From NCBI RefSeq assembly GCF_000241325.1, contig NZ_BAEI01000067.1, forward strand, positions 1 through 64,000: 64,000 nt of DNA. Reading direction: 5' to 3'. Source of the stretch: Gordonia polyisoprenivorans NBRC 16320 = JCM 10675 (lineage in GTDB: Bacteria; Actinomycetota; Actinomycetes; Mycobacteriales; Mycobacteriaceae). Under the pieces are notes generated by a model. That model did not search any database and was not told where the DNA came from. It saw only the letters and a list, made by a program, of their open reading frames with translations. Shown one piece after another: positions 37,401 through 42,153 of this stretch. Position numbers and translations under genes: made by a program. Position 1 is the first letter of the stretch; every line of letters starts with the position of its first letter.

Positions 37401-37454
37401 CCAGAAGAAGCGTTGCGCCGCGGTCAGTTCGGTCACCTGGATCTTCTCGGTCAT
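19476..37454 (-). CDS. Giant six-module nonribosomal peptide synthetase with thioesterase (NRPS1)
   Basis: 5,992 residues from the ATG at 37454, which overlaps the upstream DUF4012 stop (ATGA). Domain order: C-A-PCP, C-A-PCP, C-A-PCP, C-A-PCP, C-PCP, C-A-PCP-TE. Carrier serines are 998, 2029, 3036, 4104, 4648 and 5735; the TE serine is 5863 (GWSIGG). All six C domains keep HHxxxDG (first at 137-143, HHLTTDG). Starting with a C domain suggests N-acylation, hence a lipopeptide. Module 5 has no A domain. The last A domain has TPN where A3 normally has TPK; its A10 lysine remains. The read-by-eye specificity code of A2 (DFWSVGMVHK) resembles threonine; the others give no clear match. Several 36-bp and 15-bp in-frame repeats interrupt loops. 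Product unknown. Confidence 0.95.
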   Translation of the reverse strand: MTEKIQVTELTAAQRFFWLRQQAMPSVPLNMAQVTDIEGPLDRESFLTELAEQGRRARVMQLRFEEGPRGPVCIYDPSLHDHVEYVDVGDRPDPNGAVQDIIDADLHRAVDVTADRLARAVLFRLSDHRHQLYNRAHHLTTDGVATRDNLVCALRRCLSRDPSAPSVPVADLSAAPAADHAYQSSSRRARDADYWREVLAGRDPATSPAHRSGGPASRNHTVAAPIPMATMDAIRTLITAMPTSLPTLIATAAAGYLSRRTGDADGALTLAVAARTTAALRATPLPTINFVPLRAGVGRRAEIHAAVRTTERAMLGALRHQRYRFEDIVTEHGDHTGGPVLNLMLFDREMRFGETTVRFSSVTTGPAEDLAINVFPSGTLAESTDSGTFIVEIEANPRRYDPAEVTAFHDGLLAMLGALADALTAPGSAHVTIDDLPLPARTPEVPGTESPMDTLPDLIAATVARAGNDVAVDGSLLGEPVVTFADLDARTADLARRLSALGARPGTRVVVLMRRSVDQVIAWWAVARSGATIVLIDPTQPTARIDRMLATAAPVLILATSPEHGARTGIPSRPLDDLTDVAPHAGRLPAPLPSDAAYIVFTSGSTGEPKGVVVPHTGPAAIAPDMWARFGAGDGIDVGARWLAVASPMFDMAHFEMLACAALGHTLIPAAGLDDDLGRALLDHRITHLMATPTVLNRIPAHTLPPTVSAIGEALSPALAARITRRPPGGGGARRVFNTYGPAEATLYATAAPITADVHLDRPVPIGRPVPGMAALVLDHRLRPVADGIIGELYLCGPQLAHGYRDRPGLTATRFLACPWRDGARMYRTGDLARRDPTTGDLVFGGRADGQLSVRGVRVEPAEIENAATEVDGVGAAVVVAGHAPDGDLALDVACVATGAAPGGDGLERAVRAHLIATLPSVMWPRRVLMLDQLPTGPTGKIDRDAAARAVAGIALHEPEFVAATSDVECALGEIVADVLRVERVSMAASVIDLGGTSLTMLEIMARLGARVGRPLRIGELTPATTLAEIAARVDTGDLTAATAPVTAPVVTPAQHQIWALNRSDPADHVYHLAVRVEFAPGTGTEPVTADLVTADLVTSALTDLALHHDALRRVFPARPDGTPTVRLLPTQAMVDALPIARDTLSPSMVRAVVAAPFDLTVDPPWRAVLDDSRGAVSMVFVVHHIAVDGWSIPILVRDMLIAVTARTRHRLPEFPGPGDFRGGRPVADSDAGHSYWRDVLAGAPTRLALPEARTVRDGYTEAVHLDRVVDARLSAAATAQAAGAGATLQALVRVAVAAVLAGVVGDDDVVISVPTSGRWSSSDLERVGMFVRTVPVRSRAVASQTVAEALAGSVAALQAGMRHADTAPAQLADVVLAQANTMDGTELGREPVLPGRAVIRSATPIRTGRARTALEFVVDDSGDQLRLALTVAPDRVDPDGAGILLDHVVDTLTRLALADPATLVGSCTPTGRGVAAECPVAGADPIHALLAHVGATPHAIAVTDARTSMTYEQLSTRAFEMAMDLRRVGVRAGDRVALLLGRGAETVVAMVGTLMADAAYVPLDPEHPPARTAELIAATSPAAIVGDGLLIEPGPGLGTAPRRPGIAYIIHTSGSTGRPKGVAVPRTALSAMLGAALDVVDATPADVWSATHSHTFDFSVWEIFGALCSGGRVVIVDRPVSRDPVLLSATLNDCGVSILSQTPTAFARLAAPDGAGSSSSGGSRLPALRCVVFGGEALQAPALHDWAQANPRVRLINMYGITETTVHLTAADVDTTDARSLIGAPFAGVGWSVRDRHLRPVPVGGLGELYVSGAQVADGYLHAPALTASRFVADPDGCGTRMYRTGDVVRLIAPDRLAYLGRSDDQMQVRGHRVEPAEIAAALVEAPGVREARVVIAGGTQPGDEQILAFVIDDDTTDSDVSAQEREALLQRACATRLPGYLMPTRIGVVERWPLTDNGKLDRHALIAGLPAVTGTPAPLTAAQRRVADLVAEIVGQPGPQAAGRATHGDGPELWGPDVNFFSVGGNSLSAARLAARLSGPGTQVTVADILAAPTIRGLTELVAADARTPSVRPRDVLWPAQRALWDAHRGQPDSAAYHLALRVTVRAEVPVVRAALLDLADRHPMLRAVFPDRGDATPEIVVLHADALTGNPPITQSDTVPDAGQVTEIVDAPFDLTTRPAWRAVLADSPAGTGIVLVAHHIAVDGASVPILLDDLHTALTARLCGRSPRWSEQPDELQVSVRDDDTAYWRTVLDGAPEHLALPEPPRRHPATEKPAVVHERRIDADTAAAVNDVVAGAGTTLYSALWVALAATLAAVTDFDDVVAAIPVALPGGPRVGMRATTVPVRWSAVTADHRPVVALPIDEALVHAHRTIADAATHAASAPATLPDVLLDHAAALPDSPGLLITDITPIDVGITRTALEFTVRTVDDGALSVQVTASPARVDAAAVEPMLEYFVAALTALTDSSTRCVAECLPAGVLAQPTSVHPNVSAQSIDPVDAVRAMATRQPDAVAIVASGEVALVDSDDVLTYRDLWCRAEQVAEKLHAAGTRPGTTVVLALRRGSEAVVAALGVLAAGAVFAPVDPDLPPARQRLLYRRIGPGATIREGLEISPAHSGTGPAMPGAAYVIHTSGSTGAPKGVVVDRTAMAAMLGASLSRLGCTGEMVGSWSHALAFDASVWEIFGPLAAGGRVVVFSDDDVRDPARFAAGLTRHRVTHCAQTPSAFARLTDSSALQALAGTADVSLASLRTVILAGEAVDPARLRGWVSAHPEVRLLTMYGPTETTVQVLCGEIDLDDDRPIIGTPLDGAHAEVCDRHGRAVPLGGRGELQLSGPQLALGYLGDPSTTATRFVAGPDGIRRYRTGDRVRLLPDRRIAFLGRVDDQLKIRGFRIEPAEIVAALTAAPDVLDCRVLQDGVASAARLVAAVRVGAAAQAVPSESALISWCAERLPAYAVPSRILVVDEWPLTANGKIDHTELLRKIHSSNGIGRPLTPREEMVAAAIRECLDSGEDQGASAPLDPDTDLVTLGINSLTAARLAARLSLHGSRIGVTEVFAHPTIAGLSQLLSTSPIVDDDAVPDLWEVEDSADPDHPGLTPEQLDLWLRWRADPDQPGYVLAGIVPVPGTDAREIRRRVAELVRRHDCLRTGFPELDGVPYQRLWTDDEVDAYLGALDPLTDVDADEVLAEIARRPIDLTVSLPWRARLVDTPGGYRLVCVIHHISADGETARMLRRELTTGPPTDSARRLDYRQYSRWRQAMVRSHRDRLTGYWSRVFAEPIVPLTVTDMDLAATGSGATHHGRVVFPTELTARIDRCAAAVGSTPFIVVHTAIAVVLTRQAAAAERVMTAGGASECTVGTAVSGRADPRWSTVCGLFARAVPLRTRIEPDDTFATLLRRNTLGVLGAIDHSDLPLAEIAAIADPERERAGRSLVDVVVGEIPPDLSVTGPDTTGLDTTGLGTTGRTQAALDIMLGRDGDRTYLVAACRDSVTDAGRLEALLTAITETLESGTADPALPVRALTRTPVPQSSVETPVISARTRAPQTLAELLDRQPVPDATRPAIIDVTHRFPGYGEVLCHADVERLVRILAWALRDRGLGPGDVVAKHLPRSCFDVVATMALARVGAAFVNLDPADPPRRRERLIERSGARTILTLRADRPPRLPVRIAVVALDDPDLYRSRRVTEFEPRHRTRTLQLDDVAYLAFTSGTTGTPKGVEITHRGLAAWALTTAERLGLDATDRVMHTHTTAFDAHLMGVVPARAAGACIVICPPEVMAGTELATEITRSAVTVLMTTPSVLSTLDPAQVARLRHVVVGGEALPRTLLSRWTSSVSVTNEYGPTETTVAISSATYRQDTAGAVSIGTPVPDIEALVLDSSLQSVPDYTVGELYVAGAALARGYLADTSTTASRFVARPFGDGDRMYRTGDLVHRRGDGSLVIHGRADDQLKIRGVRMEAEEINAALAGLPGVAAAASAVRTNRAGEPLLVSWVIPAPGDRPRPERLREQARTVLPRTMVPAAIAVVDRFPTRPSGKIDHPRLPNPVAAQEPVSGAERAGRIVPANTPVTTSTEQLVAEVLAEVLDCAGAEIGSDTDFFALGGTSLSAARVRSRLSARTSRDLDADVVFRARTVGELARRIDCAADLTGPIPHHAPRPEHLPLAYPQRRMWIHHRFDPEDTTYHIPLVLRIRGSYDPARVVRAYRAVVGAHESLRTVFPDTGRGPEQRLTTDVPDLVVQSVSTAAVRDAIAAEVARPFDLERETAIRARLFVSGDDRDEGETGLGGGYLVLTLHHIAVDGWSMRILLDDLMSAYRTGLPAASAPDYADYTRWQRDILGDPDDPTSRFTRDIDFWTTELGDAGAPVALPGPPGDSGGRVVRDVDAHVITALREQTSALGASVFHAVHGALTATLGRLTGEWDVVVGVPVHGRSAPQWERVVGMFVNTVAVRTRLQPGATVADAVACAREAHLRIADHQEVPYESVVRAVCPNARSTHDPLTSILLVGQDVVPEPDANMPGAGSEASGPNMPGAGAGSGSEAVRAEPVQVVPEREAAGHDLEVIVGDRDGALVLTVVYSARVSDRTASAVADALVDALVGFAGAGRGLVGEETVAGTDTSESVAAAFAEIMAVDRASVRADTDFFDLGGTSLSAARVASLLTRQLGWTVSAKWLFDHPTVGELAARLDRRIAEKANDGEVGVAPDTEQIATEGGDVPLTGPQRRMWMAAELGKPGYHVPVLLPIPGGAGAGSGASGSNFPGAGSEASGPNFPGAGSEASGPNFPGAGSEASGPNFPGAGSEASGPNFPSVLDVRTAVRTLIGRHAALRTVYPMSDDGPRQRVLDTWEPTIDLLDAGAVGEMLATPFDSLATSPPVRVGLIASEEQTVSAVLVVAHHIALDGESAVVLQRELAALLSGPNHPGAGSAASGPNHPGAGSAASGPKHFGGTLAAAPSAARVSGRLLAAESAARDRELAYWQRVLADPPAPLVLDHLPHAEGRIVHTRRALPAELWPQLDGAARSLRVSRFHLVHAALAWALAVQSGTDDVVVATTTSLRRDPDLSDVVGMLVATVVLRTRLDPRMTCAEWVNRVRDDDIAALEHSWVPFDEVMREIGVTGGSVAPSLAEVALTVGADASDHTLLDPATMGDVDESLTPMGDFALRVIVEDGKLLCAHRAQWAAPATVETLMARMETALQLLVDEAGTRMASVDLLLPDEQTLIEASAHGAPYTDPATLGDMFAEPAAHQPDRIAIEDGTTLLSYRHLDDWVAVTAHALRARGIRSGERVAILIERSVRQQVAFRAVTRIGAVPVPVDVAHPPARIDAVLERTGAYPLYDNDVPPRPSTSGASVTEVPVARVSPASAAYVITTSGTTGTPNAVVVGHRGLRRLATIAPIRSDDRVAAMVSVGFDPSIMEMVLPLAAAARLVVAPAGITAGTELTEWLVTQRITVFIATPSVLATLDVQQLTSVRLVFVGGEALSPSIARAWAARCELVNVYGPTEATVAATFAPVRPDGAVRIGRPIDGTTVAVLDRWLRPVPPGVDGELYLAGDALAQGYLGDTALTSVRFVACPGGGRMYRTGDRVRLEGDGALTYVGRADRQIKLRGQRVEPAEIEAVLMGAGATQAAAVVRPGPAGPMLVAYVVGVGGAEAERACRQRLPRHMVPAQVIVVDEIARTVTGKIDTSRLPAPAGPSSHERDSGSCSATNDLERQVISAFDAVLGCEPGVDDDFFALGGHSLLLLRLHAEIVDHTGLRPDLADLVARPTPRGVAAAMARVGTDQERVVDFDCADNDPGLPLLWAVHGVSGMPTPFRPLAATSGHRVVGLQLPELLSGDMPDNMAEIARRHVDAIRRRQLSGPYRLIGWSIGGNLAHEIARQLTDLGERVELLVLMDARTPDELAQAPAHEGTAADVVVAERLRALIAAVRAHRTGRVEVDEVLYVASAQTGDISGWESLVSATPRVARLDVSHAELGEPDVMARVAQLVADRAVARGH
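22632..22721 (-). repeat. 36-bp repeat, about 2.5 units, in the last C domain of NRPS1
   Basis: Two full units and a partial one, each with TTCGGCCCGCTCGCT and the palindrome CCCGGCGCCGGG, encode SGPNHPGAGSAA-type sequence in the loop between the HHIALDG active site and the AYWQRVL segment. Confidence 0.85.
23043..23222 (-). repeat. Five tandem 36-bp units in the last C domain of NRPS1
   Basis: Units start at 23043, 23079, 23115, 23151 and 23187; the central three are nearly identical. Each encodes GAGSEASGPNFP. They separate the first strand of the C domain (YHVPVLLPIPG) from its next helix (LDVRTAVRTLIGRHAALRT), which are normally adjacent. Confidence 0.9.
23839..23914 (-). repeat. 36-bp repeat, about two units, near the end of the fifth C domain of NRPS1
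   Basis: The same repeat family (TTCGGCCCGCTCGCT, CCCGGCGCCGGG) encodes MPGAGSEASGPNMPGAG in the loop after [13 protein letters not shown]. Confidence 0.85.
25268..25302 (-). repeat. Single diverged 36-bp unit in the A4-PCP4 linker of NRPS1
   Basis: One degenerate copy (CAATTCGGCCCGCTCGCTCC) encodes VSGAERAGRIVPA between the A10 motif of A4 and the carrier domain. Confidence 0.7.
27061..27105 (-). repeat. Three 15-bp in-frame repeats (DTTGL) in NRPS1 C4
   Basis: Three units of GTCGT(A/G)(T/C)CC(A/G)G(C/T)CCG encode DTTGL-type pentapeptides near the end of the fourth C domain. Confidence 0.8.
34159..34194 (-). repeat. About 2.4 copies of a 15-bp in-frame repeat (LVTAD) in NRPS1 C2
   Basis: GTCACGAGATCCGCA at 34159-34173 is repeated at 34174-34188 and begins again at 34189, encoding VTADLVTADLVT in a surface loop of the second C domain. 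Confidence 0.8.
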
Positions 37455-39268
37455 GGCGATCCCTGTGCCCTCTGCCCGGTCGCCGCACCGCACGACGGCA
37501 CCGACACGTGCACGGGCGGGGTGTCGACGAGCGGCTGCACGGGCACCTGTGCGTCGCCGCGGGCCGAGGTGGGTTCGGTCAGGGTCACCTCGAGGACACT
37601 GCGCTGACCGGGTGCCAGTGGTACGCGGGTGCGGACCACCGGATGACCGTGGAGTTCGCTGGTGCCGTAGAGCACCGATTGTCCGTCGAGGGTGACCTTG
37701 CGGACCTGCGCGCCGCGGGTCAGCGCGATCTGCACGCCGGCCGCATTGGTGCCCGGTGGCAGGCCGCTGCCCACCGCTCCCATCGAACCGATCACGTACT
37801 GCGGCAACGAGAGATCGGTGACGGTGTTGGTCAGCGTCACACGTGCGGTCGCATCGCGCATGCCGGCGGTGCAGTCACCTGCGGTGTAGCTCAGTTCGCG
37901 GCGCAGGTAGTAGTCGAGTTTGTTACCTGCCGCGTTGGTGATGGTCGCGTCCATCAGCGGGGCCGAATCGTCGGGTAACTGATGTGCCAGCGCGGTGGAC
38001 GCGATGATGTCCTGCTCATCGGATCTGCTGCTGTAGAGCATGATCCGACGTTCCGCCACGCCGCGGCCGAGTGCTTCGAGGAGCCGGCCGGCATCGGCGT
38101 GGGCGCCGAGGACGTCGGCGACAACGGTGCGGGAGATGGTCTGCAGGTAGGCCTTGCGCGCGGTGTTGTCGTCGGCGAAGCGAGTATAAACCTGCGACAA
38201 GGTGAGCGGTACGACGTTGTCGGCGGTGATCAGTTCGCCCGACGGCAACCACACCGGCCCCGTCACGCGGAGTACGTAGCTCAGGGCGACCGGGTCGAGT
38301 GCCGCCGCCCCGTCGAGGGCCGTGCCGGTCTGCGCCTGCCAGTTGGCCATCCAGATCTTCGCGGCGTCGGTGAAGTCGGGGCTCAGGTTGCTGTTGCGGA
38401 AGTCGGTGTAGGGCTCGACCGTCGAGTACAAGGTGTCGAAGCCGTCACCGAGGTCGATCTGCGGGTTGCTCGGGCGGAACATGTCGATGTTGCGGCCGGT
38501 TTCGGCGGCGCGCAGGTGCCCGTTCTCGGCGCGGATGATGATGAATCCGCCGACCAGTCCGCCGGTTCCGCGGGCCTCCGACGGTGTTTGCAAGGCCACG
38601 AAGTAGTTTCGGGGGCCGTCCGCGCCGAGCATGGCCGGGGCCAGTCGCGCAGCCACCGACGTACCCTGCGCGGTGCGTGCGGCCGAGTCCAGTTGCGCGG
38701 CGAGGTCTGTGCGTGCCTGCGCGACCGGCCCGAGCCAGCTGCCGTCGATACCGCGGGCGCGCTGCGCGAGGCGGGTGGCGTCGTCGGCCATCGCGGTGAT
38801 GCGCGGGGCGGCGCTGCGCAGGGCCGCGACGTCGACGCCGTTGTCGGCGGTGCGCAGCGTCGACGGTCCGATGGTGCCGGCCAGTGCGGCGCTGGGGATG
38901 AGGACCTCGTCGCTGAATCGGGTGACGATGTCGGTCATCTCACGCACGCCGGCCAACGGCCGGCCCAGCCACGGTACCGCTGCCGCGGCCCGCCAGAGGG
39001 GGTCGTTGGTGGCGGCGTAGGCGTCGGCCGCCGAGTCACGTACGGCCGACGCCTCCCCCGACGCTCTGCGCGAATCGCCGGACAGCAGTGCCGCTTTCGC
39101 GGTCACCGCGTGGTCCTGCGCGTCGCCCAGAGCCGACCGCGCCTGTTCGGCGCGGACACCCAGATAGCAGCCCACCGCGACCAGTGCGGCCAGCAGGAGC
39201 GCACCGCCGAGCCATACCCGCCGCCATCGCAGCCGGGACCGATGAACTCTCGCCTCGGGTGCCCTCAT
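37451..39268 (-). CDS. DUF4012 membrane-anchored protein (DUF4012-1)
   Basis: 605 residues from the ATG at 39268, one base after the BY-kinase stop; an upstream in-frame start would overlap the kinase. One helix at about residues 18-37 should anchor a large extracytoplasmic domain. The DUF4012 core is [40 protein letters not shown] sequence ([16 protein letters not shown]), and [18 protein letters not shown]4012 proteins occur in actinobacterial glycan loci; their biochemistry is unknown. The stop overlaps the NRPS1 start (ATGA), so the two are translationally coupled. It is strongly similar to the C-terminal part of the fusion protein at 49770-52202, itself coupled to NRPS2. A shared function with the NRPS product, such as export or attachment, is inferred. 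Confidence 0.88.
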   Translation of the reverse strand: MRAPEARVHRSRLRWRRVWLGGALLLAALVAVGCYLGVRAEQARSALGDAQDHAVTAKAALLSGDSRRASGEASAVRDSAADAYAATNDPLWRAAAAVPWLGRPLAGVREMTDIVTRFSDEVLIPSAALAGTIGPSTLRTADNGVDVAALRSAAPRITAMADDATRLAQRARGIDGSWLGPVAQARTDLAAQLDSAARTAQGTSVAARLAPAMLGADGPRNYFVALQTPSEARGTGGLVGGFIIIRAENGHLRAAETGRNIDMFRPSNPQIDLGDGFDTLYSTVEPYTDFRNSNLSPDFTDAAKIWMANWQAQTGTALDGAAALDPVALSYVLRVTGPVWLPSGELITADNVVPLTLSQVYTRFADDNTARKAYLQTISRTVVADVLGAHADAGRLLEALGRGVAERRIMLYSSRSDEQDIIASTALAHQLPDDSAPLMDATITNAAGNKLDYYLRRELSYTAGDCTAGMRDATARVTLTNTVTDLSLPQYVIGSMGAVGSGLPPGTNAAGVQIALTRGAQVRKVTLDGQSVLYGTSELHGHPVVRTRVPLAPGQRSVLEVTLTEPTSARGDAQVPVQPLVDTPPVHVSVPSCGAATGQRAQGSP

Positions 39269-39269
39269 C

Positions 39270-40730
39270 TCACCGCCGTGCACCCAGGCGGCCGCGGGGC
39301 GTCGAGCCCTCGACGGATGCGGTGGAGTTGGGCTTGCCCAGATCGTTGCTGTAGTAGGTGTAGCCACCCGAGTAGGCGCTGGTGCCGCGTCGGACACCGT
39401 TGAGCACGAAGCCCAGCAACGCGACACCGGCCACCTCGAACTGGCTGGTCACCGCACGCAGATCGGGAGCCAGCGTCTTACCCGAACGCACCACCAGCGC
39501 CACGCAATCCACCCACTGCGACATCACGACGGCGTCGGTGACCGGCAGTACCGGCGGTGAGTCGATGATGACGAAGTCGAACCGTTCGCGTAGTTCGGCG
39601 ATACCGTCGGCGGCGCGGCGCGAGCCGACGAGTTCGGCCGGATTGGGCGGCACCGACCCGGCGGCGAGAATGCTGAGCCGCTCGGTGCCGCTGGGCTGGA
39701 CGAACTCCATGATCGAGCCCTCGCCGCCCAGGTAGTCGGTGAGGCCGACGTGCGGGTTGATCTCGAGTGCGGTGGCCACCGCCGGGCGACGCAGGTCGGC
39801 GTCGACGAGGATCACCGTCTTGCCCGCCTCGGCGAGGCAGCGTGCCAGGTTGACCGCGGTGGTCGTCTTGCCCTCGGCCGCACCACCACTGGTGATCAGG
39901 ATGGCCCGGACCGGGTCGTCGACGTTGGCGAAGGCGAGGTTGGTCCGCACCATCCGGAACGCCTCGGCCAGTGCCGAGGCCCCCTTGTTGAACGGCACCA
40001 GACTGGTGTCGCGCAGGTCCGCCGAGAACGGCAGCGACCCGAAGATCAGGCTTGACCCGATGTCCTCGAGATCGGCGGTGGAGGTGACGGTGCGGTCGAA
40101 GCGGTTCTTGACGAACAGCACGATCAGACCGAGCACGATGCCGATGAGAAACGCCAGCAACGTATCCCGGACGGGTTTGGGTGACACTGCCTGCGTTTTG
40201 CTCTCGGCGTGGGTGACCGGGGTGACCTTGGCCAGTGGTTGACCGCCGGCCGCCGGACTCTCCAGGGTCGCCACATATCCCGACAGGCTGTCGGCGACCG
40301 CGTTGGCGATCTGCGCGGCCTTCTCCGACGAGCCGGCGTCGGCACTGATGTTGAGCATCACGGTGTCGGGTTTGGCGGAGGTCTGCAACGCCTCACGCAC
40401 CTCGTCGCGGCTCATCCCGAGGTTGCCCTGGCTGATGGCCCGGTCGATGACCTCGTCGGAGGAGGCCAGTTCAGCGTAGGAGGCCACGCGCTGTTGGGAG
40501 GCCAGCGATCCCTGATAGGCGGTTTGTGCCGAGGCCTCCGATCCGGATGTCACATACACCGCCGCGGTGGCCCGATAGACCGGGCTCTGCAGCATGGAGT
40601 ACCCGAAGCCGCACAGGGCGACCACGATCCCGCAGGCCAGGACGATCCACCAGCCACGGCGTACCGCGTCCAGCACGGGAGCGACCCGTCCTGGGTCATT
40701 CGTGTCCACCGACACCGACTCGACTCGCAT
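39270..40730 (-). CDS. Wzz/Wzc-type bacterial tyrosine kinase (chain-length determinant plus BY-kinase)
   Basis: 486 residues from the ATG at 40730, with AGAGAGG 8 nt upstream. Two helices (about 27-46 and 190-210) enclose an extracytoplasmic Wzz domain, followed by a cytoplasmic BY-kinase: Walker A SGGAAEGKTTT (Lys288), Walker A' VILVDADLRRP, Walker B FVIIDSPPV. A short tyrosine cluster (SAYSGGYTYYSND) near the C-terminus is the likely autophosphorylation site. Such proteins control polymer length and export of capsules and exopolysaccharides. The start overlaps the end of the flippase gene by 35 nt. The matching phosphatase is probably the one fused to DUF4012 at 49770-52202. Confidence 0.92.
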   Translation of the reverse strand: MRVESVSVDTNDPGRVAPVLDAVRRGWWIVLACGIVVALCGFGYSMLQSPVYRATAAVYVTSGSEASAQTAYQGSLASQQRVASYAELASSDEVIDRAISQGNLGMSRDEVREALQTSAKPDTVMLNISADAGSSEKAAQIANAVADSLSGYVATLESPAAGGQPLAKVTPVTHAESKTQAVSPKPVRDTLLAFLIGIVLGLIVLFVKNRFDRTVTSTADLEDIGSSLIFGSLPFSADLRDTSLVPFNKGASALAEAFRMVRTNLAFANVDDPVRAILITSGGAAEGKTTTAVNLARCLAEAGKTVILVDADLRRPAVATALEINPHVGLTDYLGGEGSIMEFVQPSGTERLSILAAGSVPPNPAELVGSRRAADGIAELRERFDFVIIDSPPVLPVTDAVVMSQWVDCVALVVRSGKTLAPDLRAVTSQFEVAGVALLGFVLNGVRRGTSAYSGGYTYYSNDLGKPNSTASVEGSTPRGRLGARR

Positions 40731-42153
40731 GGTTGCTACCTCTCTGGTTGACGCTCTTCTGGAAGCGACCGACCGCGTCATCGCGGTTGGCTCGCAACGT
40801 TTGTGGGGATGGGGGCGATGCGGGCGCACCGGCGGGCACGCGGGAGAACAGCAGCACGAACAGTGACGCGATCAGTACCCACGACATGACGATCATCGCG
40901 ACGAAGGCACCGGTGACTGAACCCAGCCAGGCGCCGAGGGGGCAGACGATCAGGGCGAGCGCCCCGACCATGGTGCGCACCCGCACCACCGACCACGTCT
41001 GGCGCGCGGCACGTACCAGCACTCCGGGGACGGCTTCCATCGCCGCGGAGAACCGGGCCAGGCCACCGATGAGGATGAATGGTGCGGCGTGCGCCCAGGT
41101 GTCGCCGAGCAGCGCACGGCCCAGCGAGTCGGGCAGCATCAGCAGGATCAGCATCGAGGTGCCGATGGTGACGGCGATGGTCGCGGTCATGCCCACGGTG
41201 TCGGTGCCGATGTCGGCGCGGGTGAGCCGGCCGCGGGTGACGATGTGCGACAACACCACGCTGCGCAGGTAATTCGTGACGACGTTGGTGAGTCCGTAGA
41301 TGACGATGACGCTGCGGAAGGCGGCGACGTCGGCGACCCCGGACACCGCGGCGATGACGAACACCAGCGCCCATTGCAGCAGCGCACCCCACACCGACTC
41401 GTAGAAGAAGCTACCCAGATAGGGGCGCGCCGTCGTCACCCACCGGCGCAACGGGTGTACCGGTATCCCGCCGCGGATCAGGTGGATCACCAGTGGCACG
41501 ACGGGTGCGGCGAACATCACCAGGATCGCTTGATCGGCACTGCCGCCGCCGGCGAGGGTCGCGGCGAGCAGCGACAGTTGGGCGATCGCGACGACGACGT
41601 CGAGCAGCAGCAGTGAGGCGGTGTCGAGCCGGGAGATGTAGACGAAGCGCAGGGTGTCGTAGCCGAGGATGATCGGCGAGACCACCAGACACAGGCAGCA
41701 GATCTGCACCAGCCGGTTGTCGATGACGGCGAATCCGATGCCGCCGAGCACAGCCAGGATCAGCGGGACGATCAACGAGACCCACACGACTGCGCGGCGG
41801 AGCTCGCCGGCGTCGATGTCGTTGTTACCGTTGCCCCCGTTACCGTTGCCCCCGTTACCGTTGTGCCCGTTGCCGTTGCCACCACCGCTCTTGTCGCCAC
41901 CGTTCTTGTCACCACAGAGGACGACGAGCGGTTCGCCGGTGACCGAACGCGCCATGGCCGTGAGCGCCTGGTAGAACACCATGGCTCCGGCGAACAAGCC
42001 GAGTTCGGCGGTGTCGAGGTAGCGGGCGGCGATCACCAGGAACAAGAAGCTGGCCAGACTGACCACGGCCTGGTCACCGGCACCGAAAACCATCGCCCGG
42101 GCCCGTGGGCCCGGCCGGGACAGCTTCTGCCGCAGCGACTTACCCGGAGGCAT
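40696..42153 (-). CDS. Wzx-like polysaccharide flippase (MOP superfamily)
   Basis: 485 residues from the ATG at 42153, with GGGAG just upstream. About twelve hydrophobic helices are spread over the protein, beginning with AVVSLASFLFLVIAARYLDTAELGLFAGAMVFYQAL, in the style of MOP-family lipid-linked glycan flippases. Between the third and fourth helices sits a soluble loop of about 30 residues of Gly-Asn repeats (DKNGGDKSGGGNGNGHNGNGG), encoded by 15-bp repeats. It should move an undecaprenyl-linked oligosaccharide, or possibly a glycopeptide, across the membrane. It overlaps the genes on both sides (14 and 35 nt), so it is part of a coupled operon. Confidence 0.85.
   Translation of the reverse strand: MPPGKSLRQKLSRPGPRARAMVFGAGDQAVVSLASFLFLVIAARYLDTAELGLFAGAMVFYQALTAMARSVTGEPLVVLCGDKNGGDKSGGGNGNGHNGNGGNGNGGNGNNDIDAGELRRAVVWVSLIVPLILAVLGGIGFAVIDNRLVQICCLCLVVSPIILGYDTLRFVYISRLDTASLLLLDVVVAIAQLSLLAATLAGGGSADQAILVMFAAPVVPLVIHLIRGGIPVHPLRRWVTTARPYLGSFFYESVWGALLQWALVFVIAAVSGVADVAAFRSVIVIYGLTNVVTNYLRSVVLSHIVTRGRLTRADIGTDTVGMTATIAVTIGTSMLILLMLPDSLGRALLGDTWAHAAPFILIGGLARFSAAMEAVPGVLVRAARQTWSVVRVRTMVGALALIVCPLGAWLGSVTGAFVAMIVMSWVLIASLFVLLFSRVPAGAPASPPSPQTLRANRDDAVGRFQKSVNQRGSNHASRVGVGGHE
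41821..41913 (-). repeat. 15-bp in-frame repeats in the flippase loop
   Basis: About four units of CCGTTACCGTTGCCC (NGNGG/GNGNG) are followed by two units of CCG(C/T)TCTTGTC(G/A)CCA (DKNGG, DKSGG). All keep the reading frame and lie in one loop. Confidence 0.85.
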
